This document shows positions 1 through 11,300 of a stretch of 64,000 bases of DNA, in pieces (positions within the stretch are counted from its first letter, which is position 1; each line of letters opens with the position of its first letter). Below the pieces are notes generated by a model, which saw only the letters and a list, made by a program, of their open reading frames with translations, ran no database searches and was not told the DNA's origin. A program made the translations under genes and the position numbers. The stretch is taken from the NCBI GenBank assembly GCA_015680685.1, contig MNCI01006964.1, positions 46,730-110,729 on the forward strand, in the 5' to 3' direction. Source of the DNA: Gnetum montanum. Lineage: Eukaryota; Streptophyta; Gnetopsida; Gnetales; Gnetaceae.

Positions 1-834
1 GGGAAAGGGTTGAGAAACTAACTAACTCTAACTAATGTCCTAAGTCTAAATTAACTAGCATCAGCATCCGTTCCCACTTACCGGACACACCCTGAACTAT
101 GCAACTGTGGCTACCAAACGCTAATCGTTACTGGGATCACCACACGTAACGCAAGTGCTTGAAGTGGTCGTACTAAGGCACCTATTTAGCTTAAGTGTGA
201 TAAGCAACCTATTCCTTAGCTAGCCGTACACACCCGTGGGTGCTCGTAACTAAGTCGTACTTATCACATGTTCTAGCCTAGCGATGAGCAGCCGATGCCT
301 TAACTAGCCATACACATTGGACTACTACTGGGATTACCAAGCGCAGATCCTGAAATACGCTACTGGGTTACCAAGCAGCCAATGCTCGTAGTTAAGTCGT
401 ACTCACGCATTGCAACGAGCAACCGATTCCTTGATCAGGCGTACACATCCGTAGATGCTCGTAATCAAGTCGTACTTGTGTGCACTGGGAAAGCAATAAA
501 TAAATAACAATAAATAAAACCATGTGCTGCAAGGTTTATCCAATCAAGTTCGTCTTTATTTCCATACACAACTTGGGTTAAGGTTACAAGTTGCTCGAAT
601 AAAGAGCCGTTCACTCTAGGACTCCTACTGCGGGCACATGGGAAAAATTCTAACTCTGGAGTGAGCAATCTGCTAGAGCTTCGCTACTTCTAGCCAGGAT
701 TGGGAAATGAGGGGAGTGCCACCTCTTATTTATAGATATGGCGGCGGACCGCGATATCGTGTACGCGATATCGCAGGGAAAGACGCGATATCACGTACGC
801 GATATTGCGGCACAGTGCATGTCGCGTCTCATCA
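1..834 (-). repeat. Partial gypsy LTR (element D), related to the LTRs of element C
   Basis: This matches the LTRs at 34799-35599 and 43857-44657 in the same orientation, including the TGCTCGAATAAAGA-like stretch, the GACTCCTACTGCGGGCACATGG block, a TATTTATAG (reverse-strand TATA box) at 727-735, and the GATATCGCG-rich end. It lacks about the first 230 bp, which lie left of the window, and ends in CATCA at 834 like the other copies. No polypurine tract follows, so it is either the 5' LTR of a minus-strand element lying to the left or a solo LTR. LINE sequence starts directly at 835, so it was probably inserted into that LINE. The 5-bp target duplication cannot be checked here. Confidence 0.8.
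196..480. repeat. Degenerate internal tandem repeat within LTR D
   Basis: A unit containing GCTCGTAACTAAGTCGTACT recurs near 242, 383 and 457 with one to three changes. It is preceded in the copies by a GAGCARCCGATNCCTT-like segment and a GTACACA(C/T)CCG segment. This block is absent from the otherwise similar LTRs of element C, so it looks like an expansion specific to this copy. Confidence 0.55.
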
Positions 835-1368
835 CTTATCTAAAATAAAAGCTACATCAAGCCTTCCTCTAATGTCTATACTATGTAATTTATCTCTTGT
901 TGTAACATTCAACATCCTTCTAAGCATTTGCACTTCTATCATATTAATTTATTGTTCATGCCGCTTTTGTACTCTTTAATATTCAATACTATTTAAGATA
1001 ACAAGCTTCATTACTATCCTATAAAATTTTTCTTTTAGTTTTATTGGAATTATTTTATTACATAAAATACCACTATCTTAAAAAAGGATCATCACCTAGA
1101 GCCATAATACTCATCCTGCTAAGCAGGATCCTGAGAAGATCAGTAGATGAGTGAAAGCCTAAGCTCTTCAATTGGATGTACCCAAGATTGAACCCAAGTT
1201 TCTTGACTTGAAAAACAAGCAACTTACCATTACTTTAAATGATAGTCCTTATAAAACACTACTAGCTTGTCTCCACCATATTATCTTAATCCTATTTCTT
1301 ATATATTTATCAATTTCACCATATGTATAAAAATTAGTTGTAGTGAGAAGTTTTTTAACCTTGAATTA
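835..1368 (-). mobile_element. RTE-type LINE 1, 3'-terminal part
   Basis: Read on the minus strand this is the end of the reverse-transcriptase ORF and C-terminal region of a LINE. The same sequence occurs at 46705-47110 and 49030-49610, for example the CTAATGTCTATACTATGTAATTTATCTC stretch on the plus strand. The 3' end of the LINE is missing because LTR D abuts it at 834. A SINE sits at 1076-1250. The LINE continues after the inserted LTR element E at about 5625. Confidence 0.75.
1076..1250 (-). mobile_element. tRNA-derived SINE inserted in LINE 1
   Basis: It is flanked by a near-perfect duplication, ATAAAATACCACTA at 1062-1075 and ATAAAACACTACTA at 1251-1264 (12 of 14 match), of a sequence that is single-copy in the sister LINEs. 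On the minus strand it contains a B-box-like GGGTTCAATCTTG. There is no clear poly(A) tail; the minus-strand 3' end is GATCCTTTTTTAAGA. The insertion itself is well supported by comparison with the sister LINEs. The SINE class rests on the promoter-like motif and target duplication. Confidence 0.55.
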
Positions 1369-2236
1369 TGATGAGAAGCTTAACACTCATACCCAATTCA
1401 AATCTAATTTACCATGATAAATCAAAGAATTCAAGAACTGAAGAACTCAAAGCATGAACAAGAAAAGAACAACTTCTTTATTTATGTCAAATCAAAGTAC
1501 AAATGCTTAGAAGCAAGAAACACCCAAGGTTGCAATAAAAGCCAAAATAATCACTCACTCTCATAATCCAAGAGACACCAATGCTTACAATTAAGCTTCA
1601 CAATGGCCTTACTAAGAATAACACACCTTCCTTATACCTACACTCTTTCTCTCCATGTAAGACATGGCATGAGATCATGAGATAGCAAAATTAAGAATTT
1701 TACTAGTGTGAGCAAGTTACGAGTTGCACTTTGGTTGTAAGCTAGAAAGTGCAAGGGGCTGTGAGATGCAATCACTCACAGTCTACTTAAAAAATAAATT
1801 TTTAAATGGAACACCAATAGTTAGGGAAGGCCAAGGGTCACTCCAACAACTATAAAAATATGTCTAAGGTCAAGAGAGTCTGAGGAAAGAATAAGAGTAT
1901 CCAAGAAAGACTTGTAAGATAAGATTGAGAGAACTTGAAGGAGAGAGTAATCAAAGGAAAGGTGAAGAGTCTCCTTTGAGTGTTATCTTATCTTGTGTTT
2001 GTGTGTTCAAAGTGTGAGTCATAATTGAGGGTTTAAGAGGGGATATGTATGGCCTCTAAGATCCTTAAAAGAGTTGAGTTGAACTTTACCCATTGCTAAT
2101 GTATTTCTCATTCTAAGATTGATTAATAAAGGGATAATTTCTTTATTTTATTGTGCTCTTAGTTTTAAGTTAATTTTATTTAAAAGAGTGTGGAATGAGG
2201 TTCTTTTAGGATCTATTAAAATAGATCCTTACTATA
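1369..2236 (+). repeat. 5' LTR of element E
   Basis: Its 3' two-thirds (from about 1690) align with 5048-5624, sharing GGCCTYTAAGATCCTT, GTGTGAGNCATAATTGAGGG and CTTTTAGGATNTATT. The first 300 bp after TGATGAG do not match the 3' LTR, so one copy has had its U3 replaced or received an insertion. Confidence 0.7.
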
Positions 2237-2237
2237 T

Positions 2238-2254
2238 TGATGTCAAAGCATTGG
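2238..2254 (+). other. Primer-binding site of element E (initiator tRNA-Met type)
   Basis: TGATGTCAAAGCATTGG differs at three positions from the plant initiator-Met primer site TGGTATCAGAGCATTGG. It lies immediately after the LTR end, where a primer site must be. Confidence 0.65.
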
Positions 2255-3339
2255 TTGGGAGGCATTCACATCTAGAATTGTGATCTTCATTAAGATTTGG
2301 AATAATTTTAAAGAGTTTGTATGATTTGCATCTACATAGAGTTTAAATTGTCAAAGATAGATAAGATTACTTAGATTTAATAAGATCAAGTTGTATTTTA
2401 GATATTTTGAGCATTCATGAACTTCAAAAACTAGGATTTGAATTGAAAAATTTCAAATTTCCACTTTTTTATTAAAGTATAGTATATTTTTTGTTAAAGT
2501 AAAGAAATATTATTATAAATATTTGTCAAATTGCTTCTGGATATCATATTTGTTGCTTTAAGATTTTTACTTTAGACATATGAAAGGTATGACACTTAAG
2601 TTTCTTAGTGTAAAATAGTTTAATACAAATATGAAGAAAATGAAGGCTAATATTTTGAGTCTTTTGAAGAGAATTGAGAGAAAATATTCTTGCCATTAAG
2701 AAAGGGAGAAATATGTAAGATTTGATAAAGTAGAGGTTAAAGAGAAAAGAAGTTCTCAAATATTTCTTATTGAGTAAGAGAATTGTAACATCTCGTCCCT
2801 TATTAAGGATGGAATTGTATTATTAATTATGTAATTGGCATTTGAAAGAAGGGATGCCTCCTTATGAGGGGTTGTAACTATTTACATTACCCATCAAGAA
2901 TGAGTTTGCCTATGACATTTGAGGTCAGGCTTCGAGATTGTATCAACATGGAGTTGTAGAGCCAAGATTGGCAAGTGATGAGAGCCAAGTGAAGTAGGAT
3001 AAGAAGGGATTGATTAGGCCTTCGATTGGATAGCCTAACCATGGTGGCAGTGCTGGATTACCTCTAAGGTCCTAAGTATTAGAGGAAGATAACCTAGAGG
3101 GCCTTTACAGTTACCAACCTTTCATTAACACAATTTTTGCTATTTTCTTTTCTATTCAATTCTGAGTTCATTTATCATTATTTTCGAAGTTGAACAAGTA
3201 TTGGAGTTATTTTTCAAGTAATGTGACAACTTTACATAATGAATGATCATATTTCATTGACAATTAGGAATCGGATGTCGTGGAAATGCTTAATACTCAA
3301 AAGTTTTAAGGGAGAAAACTGAAGGCTTCATCAAGAAGA
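2255..3339 (+). other. Untranslated leader of element E, no gene seen
   Basis: About 1.1 kb of AT-rich sequence between the primer site and the ORF remnant. I find no recognisable protein similarity or RNA gene here. Confidence 0.4.
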
Positions 3340-4702
3340 ACAAAGGATCTTCAAAGTTCGAGATAGTGTATGTTGTTGATCAAAAGAGAGTTTCTACCTC
3401 TTGAGTCATGAAGAATAAAAAATTAAAGCCAAGGAAGAGGCAAAGGTCAAGGAAACCTCTTTAAAGAGAATAAAGAGTAGCAATAGAAGGCATGAGTCTC
3501 GTTCTTTTTACAATTTTTATATATCTTGTGGTAATGAAAATAAGATTCTAAACCAAGTAGAGGTTATCTCATGGGATATAGGTGAGTCTATTGGTTAAGA
3601 TATGTACAAGACTAATTAGTTTGATTCTATTTTTGTTGAATGCAATGCTAAAGCTATGGAGGAGATTAAAACTTTCGAGTTGGTAACTCCAAAGTGGGAT
3701 GAAGAGCTTGTTGCTAATTCCATTCAAGAGGAGGAACCATTAAATTTGGGAACTTCCATTTGGGATCTTGAACCTTTAATTTTTAATGATTTTTAATGGT
3801 TACATGTTGAAGATTAAGTTGAACCAATGTTAGATAAGAGAAGCCATGAGAAGGTAAGTAAGATTGAGCTTTATCTTGTAGATGGTGGTATTATCTCTTT
3901 TGTTGAAGCTAATATGTTAGATGCTAGTATGTCACTTTAGCTTGGTAGTTATTTGTTTAAATGTGATGAAGTAAATTATGATCATTGTATTTATCATGAA
4001 GTATTTGAAAATCCTATTGTGTATGTCGGAAGAAATGTGACTTTTGATGTTGTTATTAATAAGAGTAAATCTCATGATAGTAATGTGTTTAACTTGAAAG
4101 GTGAGGATGATGACTATTGGGATAGTCATTGTGAAAATATTGTTATTAAAGTTTGTAAAAACATTAATAACTATTTGATTTTCTAGAATTTGGAAATGTT
4201 GTCTATTGGTTATAGAAAGGAAAAATTTATGAAGTATGATTATGAACTTGATTGTCTTGGTTGTGATATGAATGAGCAACATGAAGGTAATTCAAGTGAT
4301 TGGGATATTAAGGGTGAAGAAATGTTGAGTGGAAAACTTTTAAATACCAAGAAGAAGAAAGTGAAGAAGAGAAAAAAGAAAGGAAGAAGAGATGTTGAGT
4401 TAAGAAAACCTAATCATTTTTATTTTTATTATTCTTTATTTGTTACAAGTTTGAGCCATTGTCAGGATGCAATTGAGGCATTTCAAGGATATGATTCTCA
4501 ATTATTAAAAGTATGGCAAGGCATGAGGACAAGCCTTAAAATTCAAGTGAAGCTTAAAGCAAAGACATCAAGTATTATAGTCAAGTATGATAAAAATTTT
4601 TGTAATACCTTTAATGCCTTAAGTCATGTGAATTTTAATGATGAGTCTAATGGCATTGAGTCATGGGGACATGGTGTCTTCCAACTTGTAAGAGGTCATT
4701 AA
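3340..4702 (+). pseudogene. Unrecognised decayed ORF of element E
   Basis: One reading frame stays protein-like from about 3.4 kb to a stop at 4700-4702, broken by a few TAA/TAG codons, most of which could derive from CAA or CAG. The longest open piece is 4190-4702 (170 residues); 3953-4186 is open in the same frame just before it. The product is acidic and asparagine-rich, with many Asp/Glu/Ser residues. It has a strongly basic patch of Lys and Arg near residues 52-68 of the last open segment. I recognise no gag, protease, polymerase or zinc-knuckle motif. It ends 13 bases before the polypurine tract, so it fills the whole 3' coding space of the element. The function is unknown; a gag-like or accessory protein of a parasitic LTR element is the simplest guess. 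Confidence 0.5.
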
Positions 4703-4715
4703 GAATGATATTTTT

Positions 4716-4729
4716 AAGGGGGAGGGAGA
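4716..4729 (+). other. Polypurine tract of element E
   Basis: AAGGGGGAGGGAGA directly precedes the TGATGAG start of the 3' LTR, as expected for the second-strand primer. Confidence 0.8.
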
Positions 4730-5624
4730 TGATGAGGGCATTGATTATATTTATTCATGTATTTCTTATCATCAATGTGTCCTAGGAGTCTTATAACTAA
4801 GTATATGTACTTTAGAGATTTTTGCATATGTTTCTAGCTCTAGGTAGGTAACTACGATGAAATTGTAAGTTAGAGTTAGTCATAGTAAGGAGTTATGAAC
4901 TAATAAGAGCTACAATTAGCTATAGTTTGAAGAAGAATAAAAAATTTCATGTTTCTTATGTCAAGGCATTGTGATTCATAGTGAGATTGTAGTTTGATGT
5001 TGTGGGTTACAATTCATCATAATCAACAAAGAAATATAGGCAAAAAATGAAGAATTATACTAGTGTAAACAAGTTGTAAGTCATAGTCTAGTCATAGGTT
5101 AGGAAGTGTAAGGAGATGCAAGTCATAGTCACTCACAATCTACTCAAAAATGATTTTTTGAAATTGTCATAAATTTTAAATGGAAGACCAATGGTTGAGA
5201 AAAACCAAGGATCATTCCAGTGGTTGTAAAAGGATATTTAAGATAAAAAACAAGGAAAAGAGAGTTTGAGAAAAGAACAAAAGTATCTATAAGAGAATTT
5301 CAAGATAAGATTTAGAGCACTTATGAGGGAGAGTAGCTAAAGTAAAGGTGAAGAATGTCCTATAAGTGTTGTCTTGTCTTGACCTTGTGTGCTCAAAGTG
5401 TGAGACATAATTGAGGGATTAAGAGGAAATATGTGTGGCCTTTAAGATCCTTGAGAGAGTTGAGTTAAGCTTTGCTTCTTATTATTGATGCATTTCTCAT
5501 CTTGAGATTGATTAATAGAGGGAGAAGTTATTTATTTTATTGTGTTCTTATCTTCTAAGCTAATTTTTCTTAGAAGAAGGTGGAATTAGGTCCTTTTAGG
5601 ATATATTGAGGAAAATCTATACTA
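4730..5624 (+). repeat. 3' LTR of element E
   Basis: Begins TGATGAGG after the purine tract and matches 1690-2236 over its later part, with frequent mismatches that indicate an old insertion. LINE 1 sequence resumes at about 5625. Confidence 0.75.
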
Positions 5625-6012
5625 ATTTATTACTTGTATTTTCCTAGTGCTTATGCTTTTATTGAAATTACATTTCATATGTTTTATCTTCTATTTTAAG
5701 CCTTTTGATTTTGGAGCATGCCTCCAATTTTCCATTTTAGAATCAATGTGTTCTTAAGTTGTATCCACTAATATAATATCATCAATAAATGAAATATGCT
5801 AAGGGATTTCATCTTGTATTTCATTTATTAGTTCATCCATTATAATAGCAAATAAGCACTAGTGAAGTATAGACATTAATGTAGATTTAGTATGATTTGA
5901 AAATCAAATGTGATTATACAAGCTATTGTAATTCTAGTTGTAGCTATATGTCTTCAATTACTTTAATATATTGATCAAGGATGCTTTTTCTCTATAAGAA
6001 CCATCAAATAAT

Positions 6013-6173
6013 AAGAAGTTTTGGAACTCCAAATAATTGTAATACAAAAACATCCTAAGATATATAGTCCAATTAGAACTTTATAACTCAACATTGCCCA
6101 CCAAAATTGAATCCATGACTTAGAGCTTTCAAATGAAGAGTCTTACCACTAGGCTAAAACTTAATTGTAGACA
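6013..6173 (-). mobile_element. tRNA-derived SINE (same family as 58711-58868)
   Basis: On the minus strand it starts with a tRNA-like head: A box TAGCCTAGTGGTAAGA, then B box GGATTCAAT. It continues with AATGTTGAGTTATAAA, shared with the SINE at 58711. It splits LINE 1 and is flanked by ACCATCAAATAAT (6000-6012) and CACCAAATAAT (6174-6184), a good target duplication of a sequence that is single-copy in LINE 4 (near 49960). Confidence 0.7.
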
Positions 6174-6295
6174 CACCAAATAATATCTCAAGGTAGTTTA
6201 TCATATATTTTTTCCAAGTCAATGAAGATCACATGTTAATTTTCTCTATCTTTTGTTTTCTCAATTAATTATTATATTAAGAAAATAACCTCTAT

Positions 6296-6872
6296 TGTGA
6301 GAGGGGTTCTAGGATGGAGGTTCTCCTAGTTCCTCCCCATGGTTTGGGAACCATGGAACACTCTGATATATCCTTGAGTGGTACTCAAGTGTTAGAAAAC
6401 CTATCTTAGCTTGGTGGCATCAAGATAGTAGTAAGAATTCATCTTGTTACATCCCTTCTAAGTCCTCTTCATACTTACCCTCATATGGAGAAATACATGG
6501 CCTTGATTCTACAATGGTCATAAATATGTAGGTAGCCAACATTGAATAGTTTTGATGTAGTGCCTTGTTGAACCTTGTACCAAATTGTGAGGGATCTAGG
6601 AGTGAGGTGTGCTTTATAGATACATCATCTCCCCTTCCATCGATGATGTCTACAGGGTTGCTTATGTACTTGCTTGCTAAGTCCTCTTTTGGAGTTTAGA
6701 GGTTCTCCTAGAGGTTTACTCCCTCTTTCTATGAAGTTTCCATACTGCTTGCTCCCTTTTAAGGGTTTCTATGCTTTATTCAATGCATATTCCTTAGGTC
6801 TTTTGCCCCAAATCCACTGGATCTAAGGGAATTCCTTGAGGTGCTAGACAACATTGGGGTAACGTTGTTACA
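6296..6872. repeat. Solo LTR with perfect 5-bp target duplication
   Basis: A 577-bp segment starting TG and ending CA interrupts LINE 1 and is flanked on both sides by TCTAT (6291-6295 and 6873-6877). No internal retrotransposon sequence is present, so this is the product of LTR-LTR recombination. A decayed relative lies at about 57236-57799, sharing the terminal region with GGATCTAA, GGAATT and TTGGGGTA blocks. Orientation and superfamily cannot be told from the LTR alone. Confidence 0.75.
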
Positions 6873-7215
6873 TCTATAATAGGTCTTTGTAGTATAAATC
6901 TAAATTTATTTTCTAATATCATTGATTTAATTGTAAGACATTATTTTATATGTGACTACCAAGCTTTATAGTATGACTCATTAGCTTAATTCCTCTATAC
7001 TTTGTAGAAATTTGCACATCTCCTTCATTTTTGTAGATAGGAACAATAATGCATTTTATTTGGTTTTTAGACATTGTTTCATGCTTTAAATTTTTATTAA
7101 ATAATTATATTAATAAGTAAAATCATATGTTCCCTAATGTTTTCCAAACTTATATAGGGATTTTATCTTTTCCAATTGCTTTTCCATGGATTTCTTATTA
7201 TAACACAATATCATA

Positions 7216-7519
7216 ACCTATTTTTTATTTCATGGTTTACATATGAAATCATTTGAGATGTTTTATAAAGAACTATAAAATCTTATTTTCATACTTTTAA
7301 TTCTTGTTTTTCTTAAAATCTTGAAGGACTTATTCCAAAATGCTTGATATTTAATTGACCATTATATTATTCTAATATAATACTATGTAATTCTATATCA
7401 TTTTTTTTGCATTATAACATATTACTTATTATTATTCATGCTAGTTATTATTATTTTTTATTTCTATAAGTTAATTTTTAAATTTTGTTATGTTCTTGCA
7501 TTTTTTATAATTTATAATT
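7216..7519. other. AT-rich spacer, nothing recognised
   Basis: About 300 bp of very AT-rich sequence between the last recognisable LINE 1 homology and the LTR of gypsy A. It may be highly diverged LINE 5' sequence. Confidence 0.4.
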
Positions 7520-8350
7520 TGATGAGTCTCAGTTTGTTGCATCGACTGGGCCTCGTTAACTAGGCTCCATTGGTGTAGTCTATTGCATTGACATGGCCTC
7601 ATTGACGAGGCCCCATTGACATAGTTTGTTATGTCAACGTGGCCTCGTCAATGCAGGGGTCTATCCTAGCCTATAAATATGTGTTCACCAGCCTCATTTA
7701 TGGCATCTAGTGTTCCAAGTAGTAGCAGAGCTCTTGCAATTTGTTCATTTGAAAGTTAGAATATTATTCCTAAGTGCTCGTAGTAGGAGTCATTAAGTGC
7801 ACAAATCTTTATTTGAGCACTATTGTACCTGAGCATGATAGTGTGTGCGACAATAAAGATGAACTTTGTGATACACCTTGTAGAATTTTGGATAGATTAA
7901 ATGTTTCATTTATGCGTTTAATATTTTTAGTTAGTTATTCAATATCTTTTAGTAATTAAGCTAATTATGCAAGATAAGCTAGATAGATTAAATACATAAG
8001 TATGACTGCTTCAAGCGTAACATGTATTTGCTTGGTAACCCTAATAGTGTTATTGCTTGGTTCACCTAGTAGCATAGCACTTGGTAATCCTAGCAGCAGG
8101 TACATGGATTTAGGACATGTATGGCAAGTGGGACTAGATGCTTATGTTAGGATTAGTTAGACATGAGTTAATTCATTAGATCTCAATCGTACTAAATCAT
8201 CTTACATTTATATTTTAGCATTACAAACCCTAAAAACCTAAAACCATAAAAATCATATACCTTGATTACACTTAACCATACCATGTGCATCACAAGTGTA
8301 ACCAGCAAGACAACAAATGACATTAAGGTAAGGTTCATTGCCTAGACAAC
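7520..8350 (+). repeat. 5' LTR of gypsy A
   Basis: Starts TGATGAGTCTCAG, matching the 3' LTR start at 18192. It has a TATA box CCTATAAATATG at 7670-7681, followed by the block GCTCGTAGTAGGAGTC and GACAATAAAGATGAAC, which is shared with the LTRs of B and (reverse-complemented) C and D. Upstream of the TATA box are repeated CATTGAC and GAGGCC(C) motifs. The end near CAACTAGTGTATC is joined directly to gag, so the LTR terminus and primer site are lost. Confidence 0.8.
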
Positions 8351-8379
8351 TAGTGTATCGGAGAAAATAGAGTCCTTGG

Positions 8380-11300
8380 AATTTGATAAGATATTAAATG
8401 TACTCCAAAGTGTCCAATCTAAGAAGGAAAATCCAGGGTTGGAAGCAAGGGACACATGAACCCTTGGATATCATCATGGCTAGACATTATTCTCTCTTAC
8501 ATCGATGCCCTAGCCATGGACATTCTCAGAGGGAGCAACTCTATCACATCATTGATGGGCTTAGAGCTAAAACCAAAAGAACTCTTAGGGTTTATGCCTA
8601 AGGGATATTTTCTAAATGAAGAGCTCATCATATCCAAAGGTTGATTGAGCCGGTAGCCAAAGAGGAAGGAGAGCTATGTAAAAGAGAAAGTGTAGAAGAT
8701 TATAATTGGGACCCTTCCATTAGGAAAAGGAAGGTTCAATGTTGTGATGAGGAGGAGTTACCGCTCAATGAAGTGGTGAATAGAAAAGCCTTGCCTATTC
8801 AAAAATCTATTTCTTACATTTCAACAAAGGTTGATAAATTATGGGGCTCTTTGGATGAGAATTTCCAAACTGCTATGAAGATTGTTGAAGTATCCAAAGA
8901 ACAGAATAGTGATCATGAACACAGGAGATGAAAAGAAGCTAAACATGCTTACTAGAGAGATAAGGGAAAGGTTGCTACTATAGAGGAAGTTGTGGAAACC
9001 AACTCTAATAATGATCTTGGTTGTGACATTTATCAATATGAACATCTGAAGGGATGTTGCCCTATAGTGTCACACACAAGAGTTTTGGGTGTATGCATTG
9101 AATTTGTGACTAGTAAGGAGGCAATCACCCAGATGATTACCCTATCCTCAAGGCAATCCAAGGTAGTTCCACTAGCACCAACAAGCTTATTATCCAAGTG
9201 GAGCTCCACCACAAGCATATGAGCAATACCAACAATGGTGCTAACCACAATCATGGGAAATGGCATTGTGAAGGTAGTAGTACCCTTATAGGTAACCAGA
9301 TTCATACGTGTACTATGTTTAGCAACTTCTTTCTCCAAGAAGTTCTACAAGCCACACCTCATTTTAGCATCACTATTACTCTTTAGAGTACCACCAAACA
9401 CATTCACCATTCATTCGAGAAGAGAACCCATATTCATACCATCCTTTGCATCTATCTGTCCACATCCCTCCACCCTCTACCCAGTCATCTCTTGCTCCAT
9501 CTTTGCAAGGAAAAATTCCTTCACAACCATATCAATGAAATGTCATGAGCCTTGTACATTCACATTTACCCTTTTAGCCATATGGTTTGAACAATAAATC
9601 TAGGAAAAAACATTTTTTCCAATCCAATAGCCTTCCTAGACCCTCAAAACCTCTTGTTGCTAATCACCTTGCATCTCCAACACCCTCATCCTCTGCATCA
9701 AACACCTTTGAGTGCCTTTCAAACCAAAAGTTGCCTCAAATTTGCACTATGATGTTAACTTATGTTGTTTTTGATTGGATCAAGGCTAGCAATCTTCCCA
9801 TGAAAAGATCTAACCTACTTGCATATTGCTAGAAATAAGCCATGCAAGGCTCTTCTTGATTCTAGTTTTGATGTAAATCTCATCTCCCATGAAATGTACA
9901 AGACCTGGAACCTACCACCTCTTAAGAAGAGAAACACATTTAGAATTGGTAGGCCAATCAATCACTATTCCTTTGAAATTGGTGGAGGACATTATGACCA
10001 TAGTTTGTGGGTGGTCCTATCCTACCAATTTTCTGGTGATCAAGGTTAAGAATTTTAAAGGTGACTTTCCCATCATTATGGAAGAGCTTAGTTAAGCACG
10101 GTTGATGTGCGAATGGGCATAAGGGACCTCTCTCTAGAAATATCTAAGGAAAATGTATTTGGAAAGCTGAAGAAAAAGCATATTCCATGCATCACATATA
10201 GCAATAATGGGTGCAATTGCATGCAAAAGATTTGGTCCATCAAAAAGTACATACATTAAAGCATGCAATTAGTGTGCATAAGAAATAGATATTTGAAGGT
10301 TTCTATATGTAGTAGCCATAGAATAGGAGGGCATCCAATGGCTAATAGTTGACCCAAATAGTAGCACATTATGCATGGAACCAACTGAGAGCCTAACATG
10401 TGTGTATGTTGAAAGCATGGATGAAATTAAGAAAGTTCATCATCAATTCTTTGATGATGAAGATGATAATACCTATTGGAAAAAGTTGTAAATCCCTAAT
10501 AACTTCAAGTAGGAGCCCCTAGAGTTGAAAACTCTACCAACCGTCATGGAGTATGCATTCTTAAACAATGGTAAGCTGGTGATAATCAATGTGAAATTTG
10601 CTCTTGAATAAAAAGAAAAGTTGTTAAAAGTGGTTAAAAAATGGCCAATAGCCTTTTCTTGGTCATATTATGAGTTGACTAGAATTGATCCAAGGATATG
10701 CTAGCATAACATTTACACCAACCCAACCATGAAGTCAAGGAGACAACTGCAAAGATAGCTGAACCCCAAATTGAAGCAGATTATCAAGGAGGAAATAGAG
10801 CAACTCCTTAAGGTGGGGTTCATCTATCCCATCACGGATAGTAAGTGGGTTGGCTCACTCATAATTATGCCAAAGAAAGATGGCAAGTGGTGGGTCTCCA
10901 TTGACTTTACGCTATTGAACATGGAAANTCTTAGGGGACTTTTGGATATTGTAAGATGCCATTCAGTCTATGCAATGCCCTTGCAACATTTCAATGAATG
11001 GTCCTTAGCACCTTTTAGTAATAGATTGGTAGTGGTGTGGAAGTCTTTATGGATGACTTCTCCACCTACAGAGCTATGTTTGAGAAAGCCTTAGACCACC
11101 TTAAGAAAGTGCTAAAAAAGTGTGTGGAAAAAAATCTGTAGCTCAACTAGTAGAAAAGTCATCTCGTGGTCTAAGAATTCACTATATTGGGGCATCGAGT
11201 TTCACAAGAAGGGATTGAGCTAGACCCAAAGAAAATAAGGGTCATTGAAGGAATAACATGCCACTAGAGATAGTTAAAGATGTTTGATCATTCCTTGGAC

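Larger units (their letters stand above)
1369..5624 (+). mobile_element. Non-autonomous LTR retrotransposon E
   Basis: The element splits LINE 1: the LINE reads continuously from 1368 to about 5625 when compared with the copy at 49560-49650. Both LTRs begin TGATGAG. A methionine-initiator-type primer site follows the 5' LTR and a purine tract precedes the 3' LTR. The internal region is only about 2.5 kb and shows no protease, reverse transcriptase, RNase H or integrase. It therefore resembles a large non-autonomous derivative that must have used another element's enzymes. The right boundary is uncertain by a few bases; flanks AATTA and AATTT are a weak target duplication. Confidence 0.75.
5625..7215 (-). 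mobile_element. RTE-type LINE 1, reverse-transcriptase part
   Basis: On the minus strand the frame-shifted remains read as a LINE reverse transcriptase. Around 7000 is a KYRGIKLMSHTIKL segment, and near 5790 is FIDDIILVDTT, the polymerase active-site box (usually FADD). It is colinear with 49650-50400 of LINE 4. It is interrupted by a SINE (6013-6173) and a solo LTR (6296-6872). Recognisable homology fades near 7215, so the 5' (endonuclease) half is missing or too decayed to see. Confidence 0.75.

Noticed and set aside
3932-4282. 116-codon minus-strand ORF
   Set aside because: Antisense shadow of the plus-strand ORF of element E; composition is Ile/Phe/Asn-rich as expected from AT-rich antisense.
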